This document shows positions 35,489-44,368 of a stretch of DNA of 64,000 nt, one piece after another (positions within the stretch are counted from its first letter, which is position 1; each line of letters starts with the position of its first letter). The stretch lies in the NCBI RefSeq assembly GCF_036013935.1, contig NZ_CP107902.1, positions 9,519,001 to 9,583,000 on the forward strand. The letters run 5' to 3'. Source of the DNA: Streptomyces sp. NBC_00461 (GTDB lineage: Bacteria; Actinomycetota; Actinomycetes; Streptomycetales; Streptomycetaceae). The notes under the pieces are model-generated. The model searched no databases, had not been told where the DNA came from, and saw nothing but the letters and a program-made list of their open reading frames with translations. Made by a program: the position numbers and the translations under genes.

Positions 35489-35590
35489 TGGCTCGAGGCG
35501 GGCTTCGACACCCTCAAGGGCCAGCTGTCGCTGGAACGGCACGGCACCCGCGCACCCACGGCGGTAACTTCGCCCGGATCGGCGGAATGA
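35489..35590 (+). mobile_element. IS982-like transposase C-terminal scrap
   Basis: WLEAGFDTLKGQLSLERHGT resembles the end of IS982-family transposases (ESVNDTLKGQLDLE type). Only about 30 codons remain. The surrounding 35233-35741 holds no intact gene. Confidence 0.45.
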
Positions 35591-35741
35591 GATGGCGTCC
35601 CTTGTCGTGGTGTACGGGATCAGCGGCGGGGTGAGTCGTTTCGAGGTGACGGTGGGAGTCACCTTCTGGCCAAGTTTGCGATGTCGGTCTGTTTTGAGAA
35701 GCCGTATCTCAACCGATCATGGAACGTGTGGGTCGAACAAG

Positions 35742-35915
35742 GTTCCCGCCGGGGTGATCTTCCCGTTCGACCTGGCCGGAGCGACCGTGCCTGCCGACGC
35801 CCTGCACGCCCAGCGCGGCCACGCCCGCTTCCTCGTCGAGGACAAACAGGCGCACTACGCGCTGACGGTGAAGAAGAACCAGGCCGGACTCTACGAGCGG
35901 CTGCACTCCCTGCCG
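35742..35915 (+). mobile_element. ISAs1-family transposase fragment
   Basis: FDLAGATVPADALHAQRGHA, RFLVEDKQAHYALTVKKNQ and LYERLHSLP match the segment around the second catalytic Asp of ISAs1-type DDE transposases. It is fused directly to an inverted TetR piece at 35916. Confidence 0.7.
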
Positions 35916-36079
35916 GACAAGGCCGCGGCACGAGCGGGGGTGGGCAAGGCGACCGTGTACCGGCGCTGGAGGTCCCGCGCAGAGCTGGCCGCGCGCAGGA
36001 TCTGGGCATCCCGGGCGGGGTCACGTGGAGGGCCCGAGGCACCGGGGGGACGACGCAGTCGCGCACTGGGATCGGGCAT
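35916..36079. pseudogene. rearranged TetR fragment (inverted piece plus 5' end)
   Basis: 35916-35986 encodes DKAAARAGVGKATVYRRW on the plus strand; the same segment is on the minus strand in the intact gene at 44369-44995. From about 35984 to 36079 the DNA instead matches the start of that gene in its normal minus orientation. The two parts meet at a shared GCT. So an inversion with loss of about 50 bp destroyed the gene. Confidence 0.75.
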
Positions 36080-37187
36080 GCCTGCTCTCTTCTCGCACTA
36101 GGACCACTTTGTCTCGAGCTTATCGGCTCTGTTAGCGTCCTCCGCGAGCGAACCCGAAACACGTTTGTCTCGGGTCCTGAATGATCAACCTGATCGTGAG
36201 GTGGCGTAGTGAAAGCTGTGGGTTTCACCGAGTTCGGCGGCCCGGAGGTCATGCGGGTTCTGGATCTGCCGGAGCCGCATGCCGGGCCCGGACAGGTGCG
36301 GATCAAGGTGGCCGCCGCCGCTGTACACCCGCACGATGTCAACGCGCGACTCGGGGCCATCGCCGAGTACAGCCTCGAATGGTTTCCGCCCGCCGAGAAG
36401 TACGTGGTGGGGATGGACGCGGCCGGGGTGATCGATGAGGTCGGCGAGGGAGTGCGCGCCGAATTGGCGGTCGGCGCCGAGGTGATCGGTCTGCTGGTGC
36501 CGAAACTGGCGCTGGGTGCGCAGGCGGAGTACGTGGTGGCACCGGCGGAATCGGTGGTCCGCGCACCGAAGGGGGCCGACCTGACGGCGGCGTCGACCCT
36601 GCTGATGAACGCGCTGACCGCCCGGATGGCGTTGGATGCCCTTGAGCTGGCGCCAGGAGCAACCGTCGTGGTGACCGGCGCGGCCGGTGCGGTCGGCGGT
36701 TACGCGGTGCAACTGGCCAAGGCCGCCGGGCTGACGGTGATCGCCGACGCGGCCCAGGCGGACCGGGACCTCGTCATCGGCCTGGGCGCCGATCACGTGC
36801 TCCCGCGCGGGGACGGATTCCCCGAACGGGTCCGCGATCTGTGCCCCGGCGGCGCGGACGGGATCATCGACGGCGCGGTGATGAACGAAACGGTGACCGC
36901 AGCGGTACGCGACGGCGGAAGCATCGCGAGTGTCAAGGGGTTCACCGGGACCGCGGACCGTGGTGTGCGCTGGTGCCCCGTGTTCGTGCACGACCGGGCC
37001 CAAGACACGGCGGCCCTGACGGAACTACGCGACCAGGCCGAGGCGGGCATCCTCACGCTCCGCGTCGCGGCGACGTTTTCCGTCGACCAGGCGGAAGCGG
37101 CGCACCGGCTCTTCGAAGCCGGCGGCGTACGGGGCCGTCCCGTCCTGCTGTTCTGAGCCACAACGAGGACTGACCGCCCCGCCCCGC
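35987..37187. repeat. direct repeat, copy A (TetR 5' end plus oxidoreductase)
   Basis: About 1.2 kb nearly identical to 44910-46101 in the same orientation, covering the TetR start, the divergent promoter, the quinone oxidoreductase gene and about 30 bp beyond its stop. Confidence 0.9.
36209..37156 (+). CDS. NADP-dependent quinone oxidoreductase (zinc-independent MDR), copy A
   Basis: 315 residues, GTG start. Medium-chain dehydrogenase/reductase of the quinone-oxidoreductase group. The GroES-like N-terminus ([46 protein letters not shown]) lacks catalytic zinc ligands. The Rossmann part has [21 protein letters not shown]. The product differs from copy B (45122-46069) at about 20 of 315 positions. 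Reduces quinones or enones with NADPH, perhaps for detoxification. Here its TetR regulator has been destroyed, so expression may be unregulated or under the copy B regulator. Confidence 0.9.
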   Translation: MKAVGFTEFGGPEVMRVLDLPEPHAGPGQVRIKVAAAAVHPHDVNARLGAIAEYSLEWFPPAEKYVVGMDAAGVIDEVGEGVRAELAVGAEVIGLLVPKLALGAQAEYVVAPAESVVRAPKGADLTAASTLLMNALTARMALDALELAPGATVVVTGAAGAVGGYAVQLAKAAGLTVIADAAQADRDLVIGLGADHVLPRGDGFPERVRDLCPGGADGIIDGAVMNETVTAAVRDGGSIASVKGFTGTADRGVRWCPVFVHDRAQDTAALTELRDQAEAGILTLRVAATFSVDQAEAAHRLFEAGGVRGRPVLLF

Positions 37188-37366
37188 TCGACTCGGTGGC
37201 AGAGCCGCAGGATCAGCTGTCGAGGCGTCGGTATCAGGGTGCCGGCGGAACTGTGTGACCCATCCCGCCGGCCCCGCCGGCGGCGCGCAGCCTCGCCCCG
37301 GGCTCCCACCACAGCCGTGCGCAGCCCTCCGGCCCCCACCCTGTGCGGCACCCATCCGGCCGCAGG

Positions 37367-37433
37367 TTGACAGCAGCCCGACACCCGCAATATAGTTGAC
37401 ATTGTCACTGAGTGAGGATGTCAATGATTGACA
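37367..37433 (+). promoter_or_regulatory. MarR promoter with two palindromic operators
   Basis: TTGACA (37367-37372), an 18-bp spacer and TATAGT (37391-37396) form a near-ideal promoter. TGACA-T-TGTCA (37397-37407) covers the predicted start of transcription. The perfect 7-1-7 palindrome TGTCAATGATTGACA (37419-37433) overlaps the ATG of the MarR gene. Confidence 0.75.
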
Positions 37434-37870
37434 ACAGCACCCACGTTTCGGAACTGGCCCCGGCGCTGATGCGGCTCATGGCCGAGTTGACGAGAAAGAC
37501 ACGTGCGCTCTTCGGGGACGGTGGTCTGGATTTGACGCCGGATCAGTTCGCGGTGCTCCAGGCCCTTGCGGAGCACACCGACCTGATCACCCAGGCCCAG
37601 CTCGCCGGCGAGCTCGCCAGGGAGAAGACCGTCGTGCTGCGGCAGATCGACTCGCTCGAGAAGCGAGGACTGCTCGAACGGGTTGCCGACCCGGACGACC
37701 GGCGCAAGAGAGGCCTGGTCCTGACCGATGAAGGCCGTCGCGTCCACGCCGCGGCCAAGATCATCGTCGACCGGCTGATGACGGAGCTGGTCGGTGACAT
37801 GCCGGCCGAAGAACTCAGGGGCGTCGTCAAGTGTCTCGACGAGATTCGCGCGAAAACCCAGTCGCTCTGA
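37424..37870 (+). CDS. MarR-family regulator of the P450 operon
   Basis: 148 residues from ATG 37424; GAGG lies 7 bp upstream. ATG 37418 and GTG 37412 are also in frame. Winged helix: LTPDQFAVLQALAEHTD, TQAQLAGELAREKTVVLRQIDSLEKRGLLERV (recognition helix) and DPDDRRKRGLVLTDEG (wing). Two palindromes in and before its start imply autorepression. Co-directional with the ferredoxin reductase, ferredoxin, P450 and SDR genes, 100 bp before the first, so it probably controls them. Confidence 0.87.
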   Translation: MIDNSTHVSELAPALMRLMAELTRKTRALFGDGGLDLTPDQFAVLQALAEHTDLITQAQLAGELAREKTVVLRQIDSLEKRGLLERVADPDDRRKRGLVLTDEGRRVHAAAKIIVDRLMTELVGDMPAEELRGVVKCLDEIRAKTQSL

Positions 37871-37970
37871 ACCGACTCCCGATCGGCCAGTGCCGGCAAC
37901 GGCGTCGCCGGGCTCGACTCCACCTTCGCTCTGTCCCCAGGGAGGTTCACGATGGAAGGAACGCCGAACC

Positions 37971-39212
37971 ATGCCAGAACACTTAGTTGTCGTCGGGGCC
38001 GGACAGGCAGGCGGTGAAGTCGCAACGACGTTGCGCCAGCGCGGCTGGAGCGGCGGCATCACCCTCGTCGGAGACGAGCTGAGCCCGCCGTACCAGCGCC
38101 CGCCACTTTCGAAGGGCTTCCTCCTCGGAAAGCTCACCCGGCAACAGCTTTACCTCAAGCCTGCCGCGACGTACGAACGCTTCAACATCGCTCTGCGGCT
38201 GGGCACATGGGCGGAGGCGATCGACCGGGCGGTGAAGGAACTCGTCGTCAGCGACGGCAGCCGCCTGCCGTACGACAGACTCGTCCTGGCGACAGGAGGC
38301 CGCGCGCGGCGCCTGACACTGCCGGGCGTGGACATGGACCAGCTCGACAACCTCTTCACGCTGCGCCGGATCGACGACGTCGACGCGCTGCGTCCGCATT
38401 TCGTCCCGGGCCGCAAGCTCGTCCTCATCGGTGGTGGCTACGTCGGCCTGGAGATCGCTGCGGTGGCCGCACAGCTCGGCCTCGACGTCACCGTCGTCGA
38501 GGCGGCTGAGCGACTGCTGGCGCGCGTGACCGGGCCGGAGGTGAGCGGCTTCCTCGAGGACGTCCACCGCTCGCACGGTGTCCGCTTCCGACTCGCTGCC
38601 ACGGTGGCCGACGTGACCGTGGACGCCTCGGGACGCCGGGTGACCGGAGTGGAGGTGTCGGCCTCCGGGGTCGTGGACCGGCTCGACGCCGACCTCGTAC
38701 TCGTCGGGATCGGCATGGAGCCGAACACCGGCCTGGCTTCCGCAGCAGGTCTGCAGGTCGACAACGGCATCGTCGTCGACGAGTTCGCACGTACGAGCGA
38801 CGCGGACATCCTCGCCATCGGCGACTGTGCCAACCAGCCCAGCGCCTACGCCGGCAGACGCATCCGGCTGGAGTCGGCGCCCAATGCCATCGAGCACGCC
38901 AAGGTCGCCGCGGCGACCATCCTCGGCCGGCCACAGGCGTCTACGGCGACGCCGTGGTTCTGGTCGGAACAGTACGACCTGAAGCTCCAGATGGTGGGCC
39001 TGTCAGCCGGCCACGACCGGTGTATCACCCGCGGTGGTACGGACACGACGTTGTCTGCCTTCTACCTCACGGGCGACAGGGTTGTCGCCGCCGACGTCAT
39101 CAGCCGGCCGGGCGACTTCGCCACCGCGCGGCAGCTCGTCACCAGTGGCCGTCCCGTCGACCCCGAGCGACTGGCCGACAGCGAGATCCCCCTGGCTCAG
39201 GCCGCACTCTGA
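37971..39212 (+). CDS. NAD(P)H:ferredoxin reductase (putidaredoxin-reductase type)
   Basis: 413 residues from ATG 37971 behind AAGGA. FAD site HLVVVGAGQAGGEVATTL, PPYQRPPLSKGFLLG (family-typical), NAD site LVLIGGGYVGLEIAAVA and the second FAD site ADILAIGDCANQP. The C-terminal reductase domain has WFWSEQYDLKLQMVG. Transfers electrons from NADH to the [2Fe-2S] ferredoxin encoded next, for the P450. Class I bacterial P450 system as in CamA/CamB/CamC. Confidence 0.93.
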   Translation: MPEHLVVVGAGQAGGEVATTLRQRGWSGGITLVGDELSPPYQRPPLSKGFLLGKLTRQQLYLKPAATYERFNIALRLGTWAEAIDRAVKELVVSDGSRLPYDRLVLATGGRARRLTLPGVDMDQLDNLFTLRRIDDVDALRPHFVPGRKLVLIGGGYVGLEIAAVAAQLGLDVTVVEAAERLLARVTGPEVSGFLEDVHRSHGVRFRLAATVADVTVDASGRRVTGVEVSASGVVDRLDADLVLVGIGMEPNTGLASAAGLQVDNGIVVDEFARTSDADILAIGDCANQPSAYAGRRIRLESAPNAIEHAKVAAATILGRPQASTATPWFWSEQYDLKLQMVGLSAGHDRCITRGGTDTTLSAFYLTGDRVVAADVISRPGDFATARQLVTSGRPVDPERLADSEIPLAQAAL

Positions 39213-39317
39213 TCCCGGCCGCGCCCACGGGGCGGTGACTGCTCCTGGGCCCGCCGACGCGGCCAAAAGGGCCGCCTGTTCATGAAACACACCCACGCGA
39301 GGAGGGGGAGTTCCACC

Positions 39318-39644
39318 ATGCCCAAGATCACCTTCATCGAGGACGACGGCACCGAGCACGCCGTCGAGGCAGGCGCCGACGCGTCTGTCATGCAGGCCGC
39401 GATGGACAACCTCGTCCCCGGCATCGTCGCCGAGTGCGGCGGTTACGCCAACTGCGCCACCTGCCACGTCTACATCGACCCGGCATGGGCCGACAAGCTG
39501 CCCGCGCCCGAGGAGGCCGAGGAAGTCATGATCGAGGCCGCCTTCGACGTCCGGCCCACAAGCCGACTGTCCTGCCAGGTCCAGGTGACCGAGGACACCG
39601 ACGGCCTGATCGTGAGGCTCCCTGCCTCCCAGACCGGCGCGTGA
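39318..39644 (+). CDS. [2Fe-2S] ferredoxin (putidaredoxin/rhodocoxin type)
   Basis: 108 residues from ATG 39318 with GGAGGGGG in front. PKITFIEDDGTEHAVEAGAD begins the adrenodoxin-type fold. Cluster ligands are the three Cys of ECGGYANCATCHV plus the Cys in SRLSCQVQV. Carries single electrons from the reductase just upstream to the P450 just downstream. The vertebrate-type and plant-type alternatives are excluded by the C-x5-C-x2-C spacing and the missing long C-terminal extension. Confidence 0.94.
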   Translation: MPKITFIEDDGTEHAVEAGADASVMQAAMDNLVPGIVAECGGYANCATCHVYIDPAWADKLPAPEEAEEVMIEAAFDVRPTSRLSCQVQVTEDTDGLIVRLPASQTGA

Positions 39645-39694
39645 CCCGCCCTTTCCTCCCTGCGCCCGACCACCCTGACGAGAGAGGTGACACG

Positions 39695-40912
39695 ATGACC
39701 ACAAACTCCACGATGGACATCCCCGCGCACGTACCGGAAGACCGCGTCGTCGACTTCGACTACCTGCGGCCGGCCGGCATCGACGAGGACCTGCACCTGG
39801 CCTGGAAGAACGCGCAGGACACCCTGCCCGACATCTTCTGGACCCCCCGCAACGGCGGCCACTGGGTCGTCACACGCGCCGACGCCATCAAGGCGATCCA
39901 GCTCGACCACAAGCGCTTCTCGCACGCGCGCGTCACGATCGGAGGCGAGGACGTGCGCGAGGGATCCATCGTCCAGATGGACCCGCCCCGGCACGGCTCG
40001 TACCGGATGCTCGTGTCTCCCGCTTTCTCCCCCAAGACCGTAGCGGCCCTGGAGCCGATCGTGCGGGAGACCACCGTTTCGATCGTCGAGGAGCTGTGCC
40101 CCAAGGGTGAGTGCGAGTTCGTCGGCGATTTCGCCCAGATACTGCCCGTCGTCGTCTTCCTCGGCACCGTCGGTCTTCCGCCGGAAGACCGCGAATACCT
40201 CCTGCCGCTCGCGGAGAAGGCCATTCGACCGCGGGATCGGCAGGAGCATCTTGAAGGCCAAACCGCCCTGGGCGAGTACGTCGCCCGAGCCCTGGCCGCA
40301 CGGGCCGAGCAGCCGGGCAGCGACCTCCTGAGCAAGATCGTGACGGCGAAGATCGGTGGCGAGCCCATCGCCTTCGAGGCGGCCGTGACGCTGTGCCAAA
40401 TCGTCCTGGCCGGCGGTCTGGACACCGTCGCCTCGATCCTCGGCTTCGTCGTACGGTTCCTCGCGCTGAACCCGGGACACCGCCAGCAGCTGATCGACGA
40501 CCCCTCCCTCGTGCCCAACGCCGTCGAGGAGCTCATCCGCCGCCACGGGCTCATCAACAACGCGCGGCTGATCACACAGGACACCGAGTTCCAGGGGATG
40601 GGGCTCAAGGAGGGGGAGCAGATCCTCGTCCCCAACCTCCTCTACGGCCTCGACGAGCGGCAGGTCGACAACCCGCTCGTCGTCGACTTCACCCGGCCCC
40701 ATCCCGAGCAGCACCACGCGGCCTTCGGCAACGGCCCCCACCGGTGTCCGGGCTCCTTCCTCGCCAAGCTCGAACTCACGGTGTTTCTCCAGGAGTGGCT
40801 CGCCCGGATCCCGGACTTCGTCATCAAGCCCGGCACGACGCCCCGCATGGCATCCGGTTCCGTCAGCACCGTCCAGGAACTCCACCTCGCGTGGGACACC
40901 GATCCCCGCTGA
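39695..40912 (+). CDS. cytochrome P450, CYP101 (P450cam)-like
   Basis: 405 residues. Heme ligand Cys351 in AAFGNGPHRCPGSFLAKLEL, the I-helix acid-alcohol pair Asp243-Thr244 in VLAGGLDTVAS, and EELIRRHGL (ExxR). QILVPNLLYGLDERQ and WLARIPDFVIKPGT are very close to P450cam. Aligned by eye, the position of camphor-binding Tyr96 is Arg88, so the substrate is probably not camphor. It receives electrons from the two proteins encoded upstream and hydroxylates an unactivated carbon, perhaps of a terpenoid. The last 65 bp are duplicated right after the gene. Confidence 0.93.
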   Translation: MTTNSTMDIPAHVPEDRVVDFDYLRPAGIDEDLHLAWKNAQDTLPDIFWTPRNGGHWVVTRADAIKAIQLDHKRFSHARVTIGGEDVREGSIVQMDPPRHGSYRMLVSPAFSPKTVAALEPIVRETTVSIVEELCPKGECEFVGDFAQILPVVVFLGTVGLPPEDREYLLPLAEKAIRPRDRQEHLEGQTALGEYVARALAARAEQPGSDLLSKIVTAKIGGEPIAFEAAVTLCQIVLAGGLDTVASILGFVVRFLALNPGHRQQLIDDPSLVPNAVEELIRRHGLINNARLITQDTEFQGMGLKEGEQILVPNLLYGLDERQVDNPLVVDFTRPHPEQHHAAFGNGPHRCPGSFLAKLELTVFLQEWLARIPDFVIKPGTTPRMASGSVSTVQELHLAWDTDPR

Positions 40913-41047
40913 TCCACCCGCCCAGCGAACCCCGCCGGCAGGTCAGCTGGCATCTGGTTCCGTCAGCACCGTCCAGGAACTCCACCTCGCGTGGGACACC
41001 GATCCCCGCTGATCCACCCGCCCAGCGAACCCCGCCGGCAGGTCAGC
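40848..41047. repeat. 100-bp tandem duplication over the P450 3' end
   Basis: 40848-40947 and 40948-41047 match with a single C/T difference (40855/40955). The unit holds the last 21 P450 codons, the stop and 35 bp of spacer. The second copy has no role in coding; it pushes the SDR gene 100 bp further away. Confidence 0.93.
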
Positions 41048-41089
41048 ACCATCACACCGGTCCTCCGGCGCCAAGACTCAGGAGCATCC

Positions 41090-42070
41090 ATGTCCCAGAT
41101 CACCTTCACCGATCGTGTTGTCGCGATCACGGGCGCCGGCCGAGGACTCGGCCGGGAACACGCCCTGGACTTCGCCCGCCGGGGAGCGGCAGTGGTCGTC
41201 AACGACCTCGGGGGCACCGGGTTCGGGGCGGGCGCCTCGAACAGCGCCGCCGACGAGGTCGTCGCCGAGATCCGGGCCGCCGGCGGGCGTGCCGTGGCGA
41301 ACTACGACTCCGTCAGCACCCGATCGGGCGGCCAGGCGATCATCGAGTGCGCGATGGACAACTTCGGCCGCATCGACGCGGTCGTCAACAACGCCGGGTT
41401 CCTGCGCAACAAGGTATTCGAGGACCTGGGGGACGCCGAGCTCGACGACATCATCGACGTGCACCTCAAGGCGGCGTTCTACGTCACTCAGCCCGCCTAC
41501 CGTGTCATGCAGCGTCAGGGCTACGGGCGCATAGTGTTCACGTCATCGGCCTCCGGCGCCTTCGGCAGCCCGGAGCAGACCAACTACGGCGCGGCCAAAG
41601 CCGGTCTGCTCGGCCTCACCAACTGCCTCGCCTGGGAAGGGCGCAAGCACGGCATTCTCGTCAACGCCGTGCTCCCCACCGCCGGCACCCGGCTGGCGCA
41701 GGAGATGAGCCGGCAGTGGCACGACGAGATGGTCGGAGAGGTCCACCCGGACGCGGCCGTCCTTGCACCCACCCATGATCCCTCCTACGTCACGCCCGTC
41801 GTGGTCTACCTCGCAAGCGAGCAGAACACGGCCACGCGCGGGTTCTACTCGGCCACCGGCGGGCGATTCGCCAAGGTCGTCCCCGCGGTGACACACGGCT
41901 GGTTCGGCCCGCTGGAGCGTCCGGCCACCGCGGAGGAGATCGCCGAGCACTTCGCCGACATCGAGTCCGACGAGCACGGCTATGACCTTCCCGAGAGCGT
42001 GATGGACGAGGGCCGCCCCGTGCTGGCGCGCAGGCTTCAGCAGACGGGTTCCGCGTCCGCCGGAGCCTGA
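41090..42070 (+). CDS. SDR dehydrogenase of the P450 operon
   Basis: 326 residues from ATG 41090. Long SDR resembling the hydroxyacyl-dehydrogenase domain of peroxisomal multifunctional enzymes: RVVAITGAGRGLGREHALDF, VVVNDLGGTGFG, VNNAGFLRNKVFEDL, FTSSASGAFG (Ser) and NYGAAKAGLLGL (Tyr, Lys). A C-terminal extension of about 70 residues ends the protein. It probably oxidises the alcohol made by the P450 to a ketone, as CamD does for hydroxycamphor, though CamD is an unrelated fold. Confidence 0.88.
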   Translation: MSQITFTDRVVAITGAGRGLGREHALDFARRGAAVVVNDLGGTGFGAGASNSAADEVVAEIRAAGGRAVANYDSVSTRSGGQAIIECAMDNFGRIDAVVNNAGFLRNKVFEDLGDAELDDIIDVHLKAAFYVTQPAYRVMQRQGYGRIVFTSSASGAFGSPEQTNYGAAKAGLLGLTNCLAWEGRKHGILVNAVLPTAGTRLAQEMSRQWHDEMVGEVHPDAAVLAPTHDPSYVTPVVVYLASEQNTATRGFYSATGGRFAKVVPAVTHGWFGPLERPATAEEIAEHFADIESDEHGYDLPESVMDEGRPVLARRLQQTGSASAGA

Positions 42071-42336
42071 TCTCCCGTAGCAGGTCGCCATCGCGGCTGA
42101 TCACAGCCTTGCCACTGGGCACAACACACGGCCGCTACAGCTTCGCCCTGCCGGGCGAGGTCCAGGGCCACCGCTCCGCTCCACCGCCAAGCCCGAAACC
42201 GCCTCCAACGATCCAGGAGGTCTCCTCGGCCTGCTCGTCCCTGCCCACGCGCTGGGCGAGCCGGTAGCCGACCTTCTCGTGCGACAGACCCACCTGGCCA
42301 CCGATCTGTCGCACCCCCCGAGGCTGCTATGTCGTG

Positions 42337-43407
42337 TCAAGCCGCTTGAGGAAGCTCTCCGTTCGGCTGGGTCCTTCGTTCGAGGATCTTGAAGATCTGG
42401 CGGCAGACGTTGCGTTTGAGGCATCGCTGGGCGTCGCGGGAGCTCTTGCCCTCGCTGATCCGGCGAGCGACGTACGTCTTCGTGGTGGGGTCCAGCCTCA
42501 TCCTGATGAGGGTGATCGTGTGCATCGCTCGGTTCAGCTGGCGGTCGCCGCCCCGGTTGAGTCGGTGCTTGTTCGTCAGGCCCGAGGAAGCCGGGATTGG
42601 GGCCACACCGGCGAAGGACGCGAAGGCGGCCTCGGAGCGGAAGCGGCCCGGATGCGACCAGCTGACCAGGATCTGCGCTGCGGTGATCGGACCGACGCCG
42701 AGCAACTCCAGGAGCTCGGGCGCTTGTTGGCGGACGATCTGGAGGATTTCGTTCTCCAGATCACGAGCCTCGGCCTGCAGGTGGCGGACGCGCTGCGCGG
42801 TCGAGCGCAGGGCGCGGATGGTCATGCGGTGCTCGGTGGACAGCGCGGGACGGTCACGAAGGCCAGCACTGCGGGTGATCTGCGCCGGCCGGTTGAGTCG
42901 ACGTAGATCGGCGCGGAGGTCGTCCGGCGCGGAGATGATCAGCGCCTTGAGCTGGTTGATCGCCGCTGTGGAGGCGTGAACGGCGCGCTGCCGGGTGGCC
43001 AGCAGCACGCGCATCGCCTCGCGCGCTCCGCGCATGCGGGGCTGGATGACGTGCTCGGTGGCCAGTGCCTCGCGGGCCGCGCGGACAGCGTCGAGCATGT
43101 CTGTTTTGCGGCCTCCGCGCACCGGTGGCCGCTTGGGACGGCAGACCTCGATGATCTGCTCACCGGCGTCTTTGAGGAAGGCGGCGAGGCCGGCACCGTA
43201 GCTGCCGGTCCCTTCGAGAGCCCAGCAGCGCCGACCAGGAACGTGCTGGTGGGCGAACTCCAACAGGCGCTGGTAGCCGCGGGCGTATGCGGGTGCGTCA
43301 GTGGTCTCCAGCACGGCGCCAATGGGGCTGACGGCGGCTGCGGCTAGCGTGTCGCGGTGGGTGTCGACGCCGATGACGCCATCGACTTGTTCTGCGAGCA
43401 TGGTCAC
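42337..43407 (-). mobile_element. IS110-family transposase, intact
   Basis: 356 residues, GTG 43407 or ATG 43401. DEDD N-terminal domain: GVIGVDTHRDTLAAAAV (first Asp), WALEGTGSYGAGLAAFL (Glu) and RGGRKTDMLDAVRAAREAL (Asp pair). The C-terminal Tnp_20 domain has LLELLGVGPITAAQIL and FASFAGVAPIPASSGLTN, with the Ser of this domain. IS110 elements lack inverted repeats, so ends cannot be set. 42071-42336 before it holds a short unrecognised minus-strand frame (HEKVGYRLAQRVGRDEQAEE). Confidence 0.93.
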
Positions 43408-43739
43408 GCGGTCGTTCTCCTCCGAGGCGGATGGCCGTAGTCGGCGTCGGCCTGGGTGGAGTCACCACGTGGCGGAACTGTGATGAGTCACGCCGTGAGG
43501 CGGCGGACAAGCTGCTGATCAAGCCAACGGGTGGGCCAGGCCGACGCCCGCGTCCGACAGACATCTCGGGGAAACGGCAGTCCCTGACGGGGCGCCAGTT
43601 ATTTTGCGAGTCATGCCGGATCACGAACGCCGAGCCTGGCAGCAACCCATCCCGGGCCGCAGAACAACTCTCACAGTTATCTTCTTCGCGGTCCTGCAAG
43701 AGGGCCGCCCGGACGGGCAGGCGGTCGGGCAGCCGGCTG
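43408..43739. other. non-coding stretch beside the IS110 element
   Basis: 332 bp with no credible gene. Presumably IS110 flank plus target DNA; I see no repeat or promoter. Confidence 0.4.
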
Positions 43740-43955
43740 GTCGCCTGAACCGGGGCCTGTGCGGTGAGGTCGAGGAAGTCGGCGACGGGGCGGTCCGTGT
43801 GGTGAGCGGCGAGCTGTCCGCGCAGGTCCGCCAGGGTGCTGGTGCCGCGGACGGAGTCGGCGCCGCCGAGTTGTTCGACGGCGCGCGCGACGACGTCGAC
43901 GGCGGCGTCCACGTCGCCGAGCGCAAAGCTCTCGCGGCTGGCTGGTCAACGGGAC
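43740..43955 (-). pseudogene. C-terminal scrap of a TPR-type XRE regulator
   Basis: SFALGDVDAAVDVVARAVEQ, then TLADLRGQLAAHHTDRPVADFLDL, reads like the end of Streptomyces HTH regulators with TPR-like C-termini. About 65 codons remain, with a stop just upstream and no HTH. Confidence 0.45.
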
Positions 43956-43990
43956 CGAGGGGCCGGCACGGGCACCTGACCCGGGGCCGG

Positions 43991-44290
43991 TCAGCTGACG
44001 GGGATGACGCAGACGCGGGCGAAGTGGGTGCCGATCACGGCTTCGTGGAGGTGTCCGGCGATGGCACGGTCGCCTTCGACGCCCATGACGACGTGGACGT
44101 GGGCGGAGCCGTTGCGGATCTCGCCGGAGCCGGTCATCTCGCCGGGCAGGCGGTACTTGGTGATGGTGTCCTTGAGCGCGTCGCCTTCGGACATGGTCGA
44201 GACGGTGAAGGAGTCGGCGGCCCCGATCAGGGAGACGATCGCGGCGTCGGTGATGCCGGCCTTGGCGGCCTGGCGGTTCAGCTCATCGGG
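43991..44290 (-). pseudogene. PPC/DUF296-domain protein, N-terminally truncated
   Basis: DELNRQAAKAGITDAAIVSL, IGAADSFTVSTMSEGD and SGEIRNGSAHVHVVMGVEGD, with AIAGHLHEAVIGTHFARVCV, give the trimer-forming PPC fold with its conserved His residues. The first 20-30 residues of the usual domain are missing at about 44290, and only an internal Met is available as start. Confidence 0.6.
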
Positions 44291-44368
44291 GGAATCGGTT
44301 CACCCGTTCTTCGAAGGTGAGTTGACGCGCGGGCGGCGTCGCTTGCCGGTGGCCGCTGTACGGGTTCG

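Noticed and set aside
39695..40912. Camphor 5-monooxygenase identity
   Set aside because: Overall similarity to P450cam is strong but the camphor-binding Tyr position appears to be Arg, and no camphor lactone genes are nearby.
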